The notes beneath the pieces were generated by a model. It was given only the letters and a program-made list of their open reading frames with translations, had not been told where the DNA came from and did not search any database. The position numbers were made by a program, and so were the translations under genes. Below, piece by piece: positions 20,401 through 27,591 of a stretch of 64,000 nt of DNA (position 1 is its first letter; the number at the start of each line of letters is the position of its first letter). The DNA comes from a virus, in IMG/VR virus record IMGVR_UViG_3300002503_000002, positions 1-64,000 of that record; one strand, written 5' to 3'.

Positions 20401-21971
20401 GTTATTATTATACAAAGAAATCAATGGTATTGAAAAATATCATAGAACGCATATTACGGAAAACAAAAAGACTAAGAGGACAATATTCTGGGAGATCGAC
20501 AACACAAAATATTGGTCTATATTACGCACAGGGTAATACATTGTTAGAGAATATACGTAAACTATGTAATATAAGTAATTCACAGTATATCAATAAATAT
20601 AGTAATATAATAACAATCGAGGATGCAAAGACCCGTTCTACATTATATAATGGTACGATGGAACAAAATACGGGTTGGACATATAGACAATCCGTGGGCA
20701 GTAATGGCATCAATGATGGATATATTGGAATTGCAAGGACAGGCAGCAGAGCTTATCGTTTACGCATTGGGACGATAGCAGCATCAGAAACGGTGGAAAT
20801 ATATCAGGACATAGATAATTGGAGTGGAGATGTTTCAGCATGGTGCAAGATAAATACAGTCGATGTAAGTTGGACAGTAAAAATAGAAAAGGAAGATTAT
20901 GGTGGTGGTGGAACGAGAAGCACAGTTGCCTCCATATCACCAACGACAACAGATTATACTAAATTATCTGGTTCTGTTTCGAATATAAAATTCAGATTGA
21001 TTCTGTCTTTAACGAAAGGGACAGACCCCTTGGAATTCCCAGAAACTAATTATGTGGATATCGATGATGTATATCAAGGCCCTGTTTATTATGGTTTCAA
21101 GGATGGTTTTGCCACTAATGTCGGTCAGGACCCATTACAAGAAATATTCATTGGGTATGACAATCTATCTCGGGAGGGGGAATTGGATAAAATAGTGAAT
21201 CTTGGTGTTGTAACTGAAGAAACACAAAAATCATCATCTTTTAATAATAAGATTCCTATTTCTGCGTCTAAGAATATTAAATTATATGATAAATTTGGTC
21301 CTCGTGTTTCATTCAGAAAAGTAGGAAATATGAAACAAAGCGAAGATAGATATCTTGCAGCGAAGGCATTATTAAATACAGAATTCGAGGAAACCATATC
21401 TTTCCAAGTTTCAAATCAAATGGCGTTCTTGCTTGGTCAATCTATTTACGTTCTAGACCCTAATACAAACATCAATGAATGGTCTTATTATAATATAGAT
21501 AATGTTGTAATCGGGCCACATACAACAAAAATCAATAGTATTGAAATTAAGGCATTAGATATAAATTATATACAGGCAATCAAAGAAAAAACAGAAGACG
21601 ATACAACGATGGATGAAACGGAAACATTGTCCAAAACACTGAAATATATGGTTATAATGGACACACAATTAGGAACAGGTAGTTCTATTGGTACTATATC
21701 ATATGCAAAAATCTATTATGGTGCAACTGAATTCAAATCAAGATTGTATAATGTCCCAGATATTGGCGTCCATGTGTTTGAGTTCAAAAAGAAGGATACT
21801 CCGACGACATTCACTACAAATACGTATATGACCAAAATAGACATATTCAATACATTAGACGAGAAAGTGGGTTCGGCCACATTCTCATTGGGGGATCGTT
21901 TCGTGAAAACCAAGAATATGAACCTGATTATCATTCTATTTGACCGTAGGGTGTTGTTAGGTCTGACGTAA
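17460..21971 (+). CDS. Large tail-tip/baseplate hub protein with LamG domain
   Basis: Protein of 1503 residues, the largest in the window and last of the tail operon. N-terminal ~230 residues are a beta-sandwich-like domain; a LamG_3-like domain lies at ~290-490 (LSYDMESKDVDGKMIDFSGN, FTLATWVKVDTL, KIYVNGKEIAV, IDEAVIYSRTLSSTEI). Then YFDGIVENLNRKNENVSIEA resembles hub-domain strands of siphovirus Tal/gp27-type proteins, which recur later around residues 960-1300 (IIERILRKTKRL, FKDGF, NIITIEDAKTRSTL). It probably closes the tail tip and contacts the host. No peptidase or muramidase motif is recognised. Confidence 0.65.
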   Translation: MPYPQAWRFLIRPQGYKELFGQPAPTSLEHSSWTVIHKKKSGENYNPAWVLIEDTKITGSASNGTIYDDRLVSREFKLGSRNFTFTFDLAIPLVTSGNLSVGLIHTSAPSTGTTNEFKNCIWLNFSSDVSNGYVTLRAADTTTTVSSSAITITSLATEKYYTLQRNGNTITLTIYTDSGRTTQFATQSINISSLSIHNLNYIQFANYPDDASFPYTGFNGEFKNIKLVIDKYIDINENSISGLMDFNLNISKDKVKTLDLQFDDSNDLLRDIESSDEVLAWLDNTSDGLVLSYDMESKDVDGKMIDFSGNDFNGTITGTSLVVGKVEQGTDFTVNTHNISISNNSTLNLGTNFTLATWVKVDTLTNNATIFRKIISTPTRGYLLRIQTNGSINAEIWNNGNETDFVTATGVITTGIFYHIIFTHDNGTGKIYVNGKEIAVTKTGTQTQPEAHTNSLLIGKSEGGTTETIDGIIDEAVIYSRTLSSTEIRDYYDRAGRCPKLYFDGIVENLNRKNENVSIEASDNLNELTGTELYDLIVEGQTLIATKGGTSDIIAHSFGTFESRRIDTIQNGVYRKATVTPILDSNGGLLLDSTYNVENIYVGINKGCSSVPVGSEIFESNLSNTNRVDFAFTAQSTRINSITIFLNVNLTNLSTQHLLVKLYGNKENTSTDAKDIPDTARTIISKTHTFTTSDNIGDFMPITIDLTGATWNEELTKNAKYWFSFMTDFVAGTPPLIRIMFSNAEFEINTEVHDNLGGIDSWYRYFSALKSIVYDDLDESSEEQLNTEYTIKYSDNYVGLPVSDISTGTWTTTPLYQKIDDVVISDADFITCSGIKTADTANVLLSNLANPNTNINHTFTFRARKSAIGTITLLVRLVEGASIRASYTPTLTTSFATYSYTLSTAEADSIENYGDLKLLFLYTGDNASSSVDVSYAQFSLPLGWHLEWRLSPDKFNWSEILLPGGSQNEVIFNLPNHIVMGYYYTKKSMVLKNIIERILRKTKRLRGQYSGRSTTQNIGLYYAQGNTLLENIRKLCNISNSQYINKYSNIITIEDAKTRSTLYNGTMEQNTGWTYRQSVGSNGINDGYIGIARTGSRAYRLRIGTIAASETVEIYQDIDNWSGDVSAWCKINTVDVSWTVKIEKEDYGGGGTRSTVASISPTTTDYTKLSGSVSNIKFRLILSLTKGTDPLEFPETNYVDIDDVYQGPVYYGFKDGFATNVGQDPLQEIFIGYDNLSREGELDKIVNLGVVTEETQKSSSFNNKIPISASKNIKLYDKFGPRVSFRKVGNMKQSEDRYLAAKALLNTEFEETISFQVSNQMAFLLGQSIYVLDPNTNINEWSYYNIDNVVIGPHTTKINSIEIKALDINYIQAIKEKTEDDTTMDETETLSKTLKYMVIMDTQLGTGSSIGTISYAKIYYGATEFKSRLYNVPDIGVHVFEFKKKDTPTTFTTNTYMTKIDIFNTLDEKVGSATFSLGDRFVKTKNMNLIIILFDRRVLLGLT

Positions 21972-22065
21972 TATATACTTCTATTCTAGACAACAATGTA
22001 CATTTTAGTACACTGTAAGTATGTATAACAGGTCTATTTTAGGGCGTTTTAAGACCTCATTTAAT
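21972..22065. other. Convergent intergenic gap between tail and minus-strand genes
   Basis: Plus-strand tail transcription and minus-strand early-type transcription meet here. A short inverted repeat TGTAC-ATTTTA-GTACA (21997-22012) could act as a bidirectional terminator but has no long T tract. Nothing else is evident. Confidence 0.35.
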
Positions 22066-22275
22066 TCAGGCTGTATCTTTCATCATCTGATTAAATTTAG
22101 CCATGTATTCCTCACCTAATACGTTCTTAAGAGGGTATAGGCGATGACCACAGAAGGCACAGAACGTATAATTACCTGTCTGCCCCAAGACCCATACTCC
22201 ATTGTGCTTATAACAGGATGGGCATATCTTCTTATTCTCCAATCCTCCACTTCCTTTGGGTCGCCCCCTTGTCAT
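22066..22275 (-). CDS. Zinc-ribbon protein with AT-hook-like N terminus
   Basis: Product of 69 residues starting MTRGRPKGSGG, where RGRPKG matches the GRP core of an AT-hook, followed by two CxxC pairs (CPSC and CAFC) flanking a strand pair: a zinc ribbon. A DNA-binding role is likely. A longer start at 22356 would overlap the upstream gene by 80 bp; ATG 22275 has a strong GGGGGGA SD and lies one base after the upstream stop, so it is preferred. Confidence 0.65.
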   Translation of the reverse strand: MTRGRPKGSGGLENKKICPSCYKHNGVWVLGQTGNYTFCAFCGHRLYPLKNVLGEEYMAKFNQMMKDTA

Positions 22276-22276
22276 A

Positions 22277-22522
22277 TCAAGTCCCCCCACATTCTCTGTT
22301 ATCCCCACATTCTTCGCACCTATCATACTGACAATGCCATCCTTCCCCACGCTCATATTTCAAAAAATGTAAAAATGGTTTGAACCATCCCTTATTATCT
22401 TCGCCATCCTGTATATTATATTCCTCTTGGTCCAAATAATTCAATAGACCGTCTATCTGCTCGTCCGTAAAATGATAATGGTCACTTGGGCCTCTACAAC
22501 CACATGCTCTCGGTTTATTCAT
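22277..22522 (-). CDS. Small Cys-rich hypothetical protein downstream of polB
   Basis: Product of 81 residues starting MNKPRACGCRGPSDHYHF. N-terminal CGC and C-terminal CQYDRCEECGDNREC suggest metal binding. ATG 22522 lies four bases past the polymerase stop; a longer start at 22579 would overlap the polymerase. No family is recognised. Confidence 0.5.
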   Translation of the reverse strand: MNKPRACGCRGPSDHYHFTDEQIDGLLNYLDQEEYNIQDGEDNKGWFKPFLHFLKYERGEGWHCQYDRCEECGDNRECGGT

Positions 22523-22526
22523 ATTC

Positions 22527-24818
22527 TCACATCCACGTAGACAAATCCATCTGTTTCGTCTTCTCTTTTGGTTCATCACTCTTCTTCTCTATCAAAATTC
22601 CCAGTCTTTTGAACATTGGTACAAACTGACTGTTCCATATATATCTATATTGTTCCACTGTTAATTGTATGATTGTATCATCTGCAATGGGTAATATATT
22701 CTCTGGTTTCTTCCCTGTCTTTATGAATCCTATCTTCTCTCCCCTATGCATTATCAATTTACCCTGTTCTTCCAATATCCGTGCTGCTCTTAAATGTGCT
22801 GGTAATACCTCATAATCATCTGCATGTTTCCCCAATGCTTTATACATGACTAATTGTTGGTCTAACGCACCAGATGCTAATTTATTCCAGTATTCCTCTG
22901 TATATTGATATAACTGTTCTATAGTATATCCATCTAATATCTTCTCCAATACTTCTTGTTGTGCTTGTCTCTTCGCTTCACTTGTATCATGTCTGACTAT
23001 TTCAAACCCCTTTATCAATAATTTGTTTGTAGGACCATCACGCCATGTCATTCTAGCCACATACTTCTTTTTTGTTCCCTTCCCCTGTATATTGGCTGGA
23101 ACATACATAACAGAACATAGTTTATCGATATCCAATTTAAAATGAGATGGATATATATCAGAAATTGCATGTAGATAATTCTTAGTCTCTGCTGTTAATT
23201 TATTCGCTAAATCCTTGGCTTTGTCTATATCCAAGTCTGGTAATTGCAAGAATACACTATCTGTATCACCGCCAATGACTCTTATATTCATAGATTGTAG
23301 TGTTTCATCTAGGAATTTAATCACCATCTGGCCAGTCAGCGTGATATTCTCGGCTATGTCCTTATTGAAATATCTGCTATAGAACGACCCGATTACACCA
23401 TAGATACTATTCGCTAGAACCTTATAGGCATTGTAGGTTGCATCGGCTACTATATATTCATCAGATGTTGGCGATAATTCCATCTTTTTCTCCCGCCATT
23501 CATTCCGCGTTTTCAATACATAGGAAAGACCCTCAGAAAATACACTCTTTGGCGTGGATACGAAACTTCCCCTGCCTATGGGAGATTTGATATCACCGAT
23601 ATTATCATCTCTATATGTCTCTGGCCCTATGTTAAATGACATTACAATGGTCGGGTACAGAGCATTGACATCAAGAACGGCTATGTTATTATGAACTCCG
23701 GGAATGGGATTTAAGACCATGGCCCCTTCATACTTTTCCTCACGTTCATCCTTATCATCCTCATATTGTTGTTTAGTGGGCCATATGACTCTTTCCTTTC
23801 TATTTACAGACAGACGTAATATCAAGCCATCTACTGCCACAGAGTTATTGAATTCTTTCTTATTCTGTTTATGTACCTTCATTAAATCCCTGACATTGGT
23901 GTGGGTGATATTAGCAATATTGAATACGATATGGACCATATTCCATTTCTTGTCCAAGTCATATATGATTCTAACATCATCTAGGTTATATTCTTTTAAT
24001 GTATTGATATCATGTTCGAAATAATACAATAAATCCTTGATATTTATTTTTCTCTTCCTAGTTGGTAATTCTTCTTTATCTGCTATATGCTCCAGTGAGA
24101 ACATGTCCCTTTGTATCAATAATATAAATTTGTACACGGCCCTCAAATCGATATGAATATGATTATACCACTCATATTCTATATCCAATATCCTACAACG
24201 ATTAATCAAATATGGCCAATCGAAGTTATTACCATTGAATGTACATATGACTGGGTATTTATCGATGAAAGCAAGACAGTCTCTAATTAATTGCGTCTCA
24301 TTCCTATCGGAATAAAAGTATTCCTGCCCATCGTTTGTCTTGACAGCAATGGATAATATACGTTTCAGGGCCTGTTGTTCGTCGGGTATCCCATCTGTAG
24401 GGTCTGTCTCGATATCTATGAACAGCCATTTCTTAGGCAATTGCACACGCCAATCAAGGTCAATCATCACCCTTCTATTATATGGGACATCCGCTTCAAA
24501 GGTATTTGTGATGCCTATCAATTGTCTTATCCTTGGAACTACACTAGGCGATGGCGTATTTATTTTAAGTAATTTCTTTCCTTGGTATGTAAATGGGACA
24601 TCTTCGATTTCTATGATAGATGGAAGATTCATATTCTGGGCAATATCAGAATATGCTAAGAAATATGGTTTGACTGGTAATGGTATTTCCTGCACAGGTA
24701 ATCTATAACCATCATCATCTGTCGTATATAATCTGACTACAGGGTCCTCATATTCATTAAAATGCCAATCAATGTGGTAAAGATTGTTGGGTGGTTTCTG
24801 GTTTATCATAATATGCAT
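22527..24818 (-). CDS. polB: Family B DNA polymerase with 3'-5' exonuclease
   Basis: Replicative DNA polymerase of 763 residues. The exonuclease is intact: ExoI DIE (135-137), ExoII FNGNNFD (194-200), ExoIII YNLDD (277-281). Polymerase motifs follow: the Y-x-G-A-x-V element (YEGAMV, 363-368), motif A DVNALYP (383-389), motif B KVLANSIYG (466-474), motif C GDTDS (517-521), and KKKYVARMTW in the thumb-proximal part. There is no obvious TPR1/TPR2 insertion typical of protein-primed polymerases, so RNA/DNA priming is more likely. The compact size and YxGA motif recall archaeal/viral PolB. It lies in a minus-strand run with nucleases and an AAA+ ATPase further upstream. Confidence 0.93.
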   Translation of the reverse strand: MHIMINQKPPNNLYHIDWHFNEYEDPVVRLYTTDDDGYRLPVQEIPLPVKPYFLAYSDIAQNMNLPSIIEIEDVPFTYQGKKLLKINTPSPSVVPRIRQLIGITNTFEADVPYNRRVMIDLDWRVQLPKKWLFIDIETDPTDGIPDEQQALKRILSIAVKTNDGQEYFYSDRNETQLIRDCLAFIDKYPVICTFNGNNFDWPYLINRCRILDIEYEWYNHIHIDLRAVYKFILLIQRDMFSLEHIADKEELPTRKRKINIKDLLYYFEHDINTLKEYNLDDVRIIYDLDKKWNMVHIVFNIANITHTNVRDLMKVHKQNKKEFNNSVAVDGLILRLSVNRKERVIWPTKQQYEDDKDEREEKYEGAMVLNPIPGVHNNIAVLDVNALYPTIVMSFNIGPETYRDDNIGDIKSPIGRGSFVSTPKSVFSEGLSYVLKTRNEWREKKMELSPTSDEYIVADATYNAYKVLANSIYGVIGSFYSRYFNKDIAENITLTGQMVIKFLDETLQSMNIRVIGGDTDSVFLQLPDLDIDKAKDLANKLTAETKNYLHAISDIYPSHFKLDIDKLCSVMYVPANIQGKGTKKKYVARMTWRDGPTNKLLIKGFEIVRHDTSEAKRQAQQEVLEKILDGYTIEQLYQYTEEYWNKLASGALDQQLVMYKALGKHADDYEVLPAHLRAARILEEQGKLIMHRGEKIGFIKTGKKPENILPIADDTIIQLTVEQYRYIWNSQFVPMFKRLGILIEKKSDEPKEKTKQMDLSTWM

Positions 24819-25053
24819 CCTGTAATTCTTTGCTCAGAAAATCCAACTGTCTGGCCTTTTCATTTCGTTTCTGGTATGTGGTACATTGAAAACGCCCATC
24901 TGTGAACATCTTTAATTTTATGGAATCGGCTTCACAACGCATTGTCTTATTGAAACGACAAGAGCGGGCAGGACACCATATGCGTCTCTTAAATTTGAAT
25001 TTCTCTTTCTTTTGTTTTTTCTTCGTTTCCTTGCTGTCCATCTTTAATACCAT
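24769..25053 (-). CDS. DUF1540-like Cys-rich protein
   Basis: Product of up to 94 residues with a very basic N terminus (KKKQKKEKFKFKRR) and a four-Cys element CPARSCRFNKTMRCEA...TDGRFQCTTY. The spacing C-x4-C-x6-C-x-A...C-x-T matches DUF1540, a short probable metal-binding motif. It overlaps polB by 50 bp at its 3' end and the upstream gene by up to 65 bp at its 5' end; ATG 25041 (codon 5) is an equally good start. Function unknown. Confidence 0.6.
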   Translation of the reverse strand: MVLKMDSKETKKKQKKEKFKFKRRIWCPARSCRFNKTMRCEADSIKLKMFTDGRFQCTTYQKRNEKARQLDFLSKELQDAYYDKPETTQQSLPH

Positions 25054-25273
25054 CCATTTTCATAAGGCAGAATAATAGGATATTAATACCATCATATATA
25101 TCATCATATTTCTTATCCAAGAAATCTATATCTATCCATCTGGCTCTCTTCACTTTGACCAAAGCATATGCCAACAATTCCTCTAATGTGAATTCTTGCC
25201 AGATATCACCATAAGGAGATTTCTTATGGATTTCCAAAGCCTTTTCAATATGTTTCAATATATTATCGTTCAT
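24989..25273 (-). CDS. Small acidic hypothetical protein abutting tRNA-Gly
   Basis: Product of 94 residues, MNDNILKHIEKALEIHKK and a helical body. The ATG at 25273 reuses the last base (A73) of tRNA-Gly, and the GGGGG of the tRNA T-arm lies at SD distance. A longer start at 25336 would run through the tRNA and is rejected. The phrase WIDIDFLDKKYDDIYDGINI suggests a helical fold; no family recognised. Confidence 0.55.
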   Translation of the reverse strand: MNDNILKHIEKALEIHKKSPYGDIWQEFTLEELLAYALVKVKRARWIDIDFLDKKYDDIYDGINILLFCLMKMDGIKDGQQGNEEKTKEREIQI

Positions 25274-25345
25274 GCGGCACCCCCGAGTCGAACAGGGACC
25301 TTCTCCTTGGAAGGGAGATATGCTGGCCATTGACACCAGTACCGC
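25273..25345 (-). tRNA. tRNA-Gly (anticodon TCC)
   Basis: 73 nt. Acceptor GCGGTAC/GTGCCGC pairs fully (one T-G), anticodon stem TCTCC/GGAGA encloses loop CTTCCAA giving anticodon TCC, T-arm CCCTG-TTCGACT-CGGGG. Discriminator A; CCA is not encoded. The gene lies one base after tRNA-Ala, so the two are probably processed from one transcript. Confidence 0.9.
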
Positions 25346-25346
25346 A

Positions 25347-25418
25347 TGGACCTAGCCGGAGTTGAACCAGCATCTTCAGGTTGCAAACCTGATATGTTTC
25401 CATTGACACCATAGGCCC
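25347..25418 (-). tRNA. tRNA-Ala (anticodon TGC)
   Basis: 72 nt. Acceptor GGGCCTA/TAGGTCC includes the G3-U70 wobble pair that is the identity element of alanyl-tRNA synthetase. Anticodon stem TCAGG/CCTGA with loop TTTGCAA (TGC), T-arm GCTGG-TTCAACT-CCGGC. Discriminator A, no encoded CCA. Confidence 0.93.
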
Positions 25419-25431
25419 GTATTATTTTTGA

Positions 25432-25502
25432 TGGAATCGTCCGGAATCGAACCGGGTTCATACGGTCTTCAGCCGTGCGCTTTCCCATTAAGCTACAATT
25501 CC
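25432..25502 (-). tRNA. tRNA-Phe (anticodon GAA)
   Basis: 71 nt. Acceptor GGAATTG/CGATTCC, D-stem GCTT/AAGC, anticodon loop CTGAAGA (GAA) on a 4-bp stem with a C-A mismatch at its outer pair; T-stem CCCGG/CCGGA also has one outer C-A mismatch. Discriminator A, CCA not encoded. Confidence 0.85.
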
Positions 25503-25520
25503 TTATATTATCATCATTAG

Positions 25521-25592
25521 CGCAGGTGATTGGATTCGAACCAATACCCCCTTCGTTAACAGCGAAGTGCGCTACCATTGCGCCACACCTGC
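25521..25592 (-). tRNA. tRNA-Asn (anticodon GTT)
   Basis: 72 nt. Acceptor GCAGGTG/CACCTGC, D-stem GCGC/GCGC, anticodon stem CTTCG/CGAAG with loop CTGTTAA (GTT), T-arm ATTGG-TTCGAAT-CCAAT. Discriminator G, as usual for Asn. CCA not encoded. First of four tRNAs in the transcript. Confidence 0.93.
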
Positions 25593-25603
25593 TTAATCTA
25601 TAT

Positions 25604-25819
25604 TCAACGACAGTATAAATGACTTTCTAAAACTTCTCGGGCGTGCAGATTTTTAACATGTTCCAATGCTTCAAAAATACCTTTCGGGCCTTCACAGGTT
25701 GGAGCAGGGGGATATGATGGGACCATAACCACAAAAAGAAAATATAGAGTATATAATATCACACCAACAGTCGCCAAACTGATTAACAGTATTTTTAACC
25801 ATAACTTCATCGGACTCAC
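25604..25819 (-). CDS. Small single-pass membrane protein
   Basis: Product of 71 residues (68 if ATG 25810 is used). One hydrophobic helix at ~6-33 (LWLKILLISLATVGVILYTL) is followed by a soluble tail with two Cys. A signal-anchor topology is likely. It lies between the tRNAs and a second membrane protein; no family recognised. Confidence 0.5.
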   Translation of the reverse strand: MSPMKLWLKILLISLATVGVILYTLYFLFVVMVPSYPPAPTCEGPKGIFEALEHVKNLHAREVLESHLYCR

Positions 25820-25831
25820 CTTATTTATTTA

Positions 25832-26134
25832 TTAGACCTGCTTATATGGCTTATATATTACATATATATTCCAGAGCGCTGGAACCCAAGAAATCAATAC
25901 AGCACCAAGCCAAAACCATTCATTCTGATTGAAGAAACCACCAGCCGCCAAAAGACCTGCCATACCAGATTTAAACATTTGCAGACCTTTGATTCCCACT
26001 TTACTCAATAGCCAAGCCATTAGGGGGTTTCCTTCAACGGCATCATAATCTTCCAAGGCTCGTCTTGTAGTATACATATCTGCCATTTGGCCCGAGAATA
26101 ATAACACGGCCCATAATTCTGGAGGTACGAACAT
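25832..26134 (-). CDS. DUF5658-like membrane protein
   Basis: Product of 100 residues with hydrophobic segments at ~6-16, 48-66 and 72-92. The motif ADMYTTRRALEDYDAVEGNP matches the DUF5658 signature (D-x-x-TT-x-x-AL...E-x-NPL) seen in small bacterial and archaeal membrane proteins. Function of the family is unknown. Confidence 0.6.
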   Translation of the reverse strand: MFVPPELWAVLLFSGQMADMYTTRRALEDYDAVEGNPLMAWLLSKVGIKGLQMFKSGMAGLLAAGGFFNQNEWFWLGAVLISWVPALWNIYVIYKPYKQV

Positions 26135-26160
26135 AAATCTAATCCATATATTTCATGTTA

Positions 26161-26310
26161 TTAATAATCTTCTTCCTCATACTCAAAAATATCATCATTA
26201 TTTTGACATGGACGATATTTACAAACGGGACATATTGCATTACATTCTCCTAGTTCACAAGTACATATATAATCCTCAATATCTTCATCATCTTTATCAA
26301 TAGTAGTCAT
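26161..26310 (-). CDS. Acidic Cys-rich micro-protein (49 aa)
   Basis: ATG at 26310 to TAA at 26161. The product is strongly acidic at both ends (DKDDEDIEDY; EYEEEDY) with a Cys cluster between them, YICTCELGECNAICPVCKYR, six Cys in 22 residues, suggesting a metal-binding knuckle. It fits exactly between two genes. Confidence 0.5.
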   Translation of the reverse strand: MTTIDKDDEDIEDYICTCELGECNAICPVCKYRPCQNNDDIFEYEEEDY

Positions 26311-26311
26311 A

Positions 26312-26683
26312 TCAATTTCCCTTCTTCATAATGAAATTATAGTGTTTCGATACTTTATCTTCTAGTTCTATTATCTTATCGAATGATACCTTTGGTGGCG
26401 ATTCATCGGTATTATTCTCTTCAAAAACACCATGATTAGCCCAACTTCGTAATTCTGCGACAAATGACTGTAGATGATATGGGTCTATAGGTATTAATGT
26501 TTCTCTTGTATCATCTTCGAATGGTGATGGGCATGAACAACCAGAATCTGTTTTATAATATAATGTATCAGTGTCATTATTCCTCCATATGACGAACATA
26601 TCAAAAGAATATGATAAATCCTGCTCAACCATTCCAAATATGGTTAAACCAAAATCCTCTGGATTATAATAGATATTACTCAT
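26312..26683 (-). CDS. DUF7574-like conserved phage protein
   Basis: Product of 123 residues starting MSNIYYNPEDFG. It contains FDMFVIWRNNDTDTLYYKTD followed by SGCSCPSPFED; this string is a hallmark of a small protein family found in many actinophages and related viruses. Function unknown. ATG 26683 overlaps the upstream stop by eight bases; a start at 26695 is possible. Confidence 0.6.
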   Translation of the reverse strand: MSNIYYNPEDFGLTIFGMVEQDLSYSFDMFVIWRNNDTDTLYYKTDSGCSCPSPFEDDTRETLIPIDPYHLQSFVAELRSWANHGVFEENNTDESPPKVSFDKIIELEDKVSKHYNFIMKKGN

Positions 26684-27062
26684 TCTCCACATCACCTGTT
26701 AATTCGCTTATGATTTCATTTATTCGTACATCCACATGATTGAGAAAATGTTTGGTCATTCCATATTCCTTATTATAATATCTACCTAATGCTTTTCCCA
26801 GATTGGAAAAAGCGGATTGAAATTCAGATAAGATTTTGCTATGTTCTTCGGTTAACGTATATTCGGTAGTGGGTTTCATAGGGACATAAATATCTCGTTC
26901 TATCGAATCCAATAACAATCTGGCATTCTTTCCTTGTTGGGTGTCAGGATGTTCCTCCGCTTGATGTTCCAAAAGACCATTAGTATCTATTGTATCATAT
27001 ACTATTTCATTACATACTATACACTTGATATTTCCAACTTCGAGCATACAATCATACTCCAT
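26676..27062 (-). CDS. Protein with single C2H2-like finger
   Basis: Product of 128 residues. Near the N terminus C-x2-C at CIVC and H-x4-H at HQAEEH, separated by ~15 residues, form a C2H2-like finger. The rest is helical (LTEEHSKILSEFQSAFSNLG). It may bind nucleic acid or protein. Overlaps the resolvase-like gene by 11 bases. Confidence 0.55.
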   Translation of the reverse strand: MEYDCMLEVGNIKCIVCNEIVYDTIDTNGLLEHQAEEHPDTQQGKNARLLLDSIERDIYVPMKPTTEYTLTEEHSKILSEFQSAFSNLGKALGRYYNKEYGMTKHFLNHVDVRINEIISELTGDVENE

Positions 27063-27591
27063 TTCTGACTTTAATCACAACTGGGTCTAATTCCCATATC
27101 TTCTCTTTCATATTCCTTATGATTTTAAAGGAAGCGACTTTCTCTAACGTACCCCATTTGATACTGTTCTTATTCTCCATCACTTCCATGGCTTGTGTCA
27201 GTTCCAACGGTGTCAGAGCATAAGCCGACATATGAAACGGCACACGCCTGCAAATAATAAAATAATAATGACTCCCTGCATCCATTATCTCAAAGCCCTT
27301 CTCCAACTGATGGGGCTTGATATAAGTGATGTTGTAACTCGTTGTATTTCTCGATGACTTTTCTTCAATGTAACAAGTCTTTCCTGCTACAATGAATATG
27401 TGGTCTGCTGGTACTTTGGGCATGATTACATTGGGGAATAGTGGAGAGAAACACTTCTGGCATTTCATGCCATAGGATTTGGTGTCACTGATTCTTTCCC
27501 AATACAACAACTTGCCATATTTAGTCTGTTTTAGATGTTCTAAGGAGTCCTGTATCTCCTTTTGGAATGCATAACCATGCTCATTACTCAT
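27052..27591 (-). CDS. RecU/Hjc-like Holliday junction resolvase (PD-(D/E)xK)
   Basis: Product of 179 residues from ATG 27591. The core PADHIFIVAGKTCYIEEKSS gives the catalytic Asp and E-x-K of a PD-(D/E)xK nuclease, followed by HQLEKGFEIMDAGSHYYFII, the RecU-type His-Gln helix and strand. An inserted CQKC may bind zinc. Such enzymes cut four-way junctions during viral recombination and DNA packaging. Start overlaps the upstream stop by eight bases. Confidence 0.7.
   Translation of the reverse strand: MSNEHGYAFQKEIQDSLEHLKQTKYGKLLYWERISDTKSYGMKCQKCFSPLFPNVIMPKVPADHIFIVAGKTCYIEEKSSRNTTSYNITYIKPHQLEKGFEIMDAGSHYYFIICRRVPFHMSAYALTPLELTQAMEVMENKNSIKWGTLEKVASFKIIRNMKEKIWELDPVVIKVRNGV

Noticed and set aside
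25270-25578. Minus-strand ORF of 102 codons
   Set aside because: It runs through tRNA-Gly, -Ala, -Phe and part of -Asn; the tRNAs explain the region.
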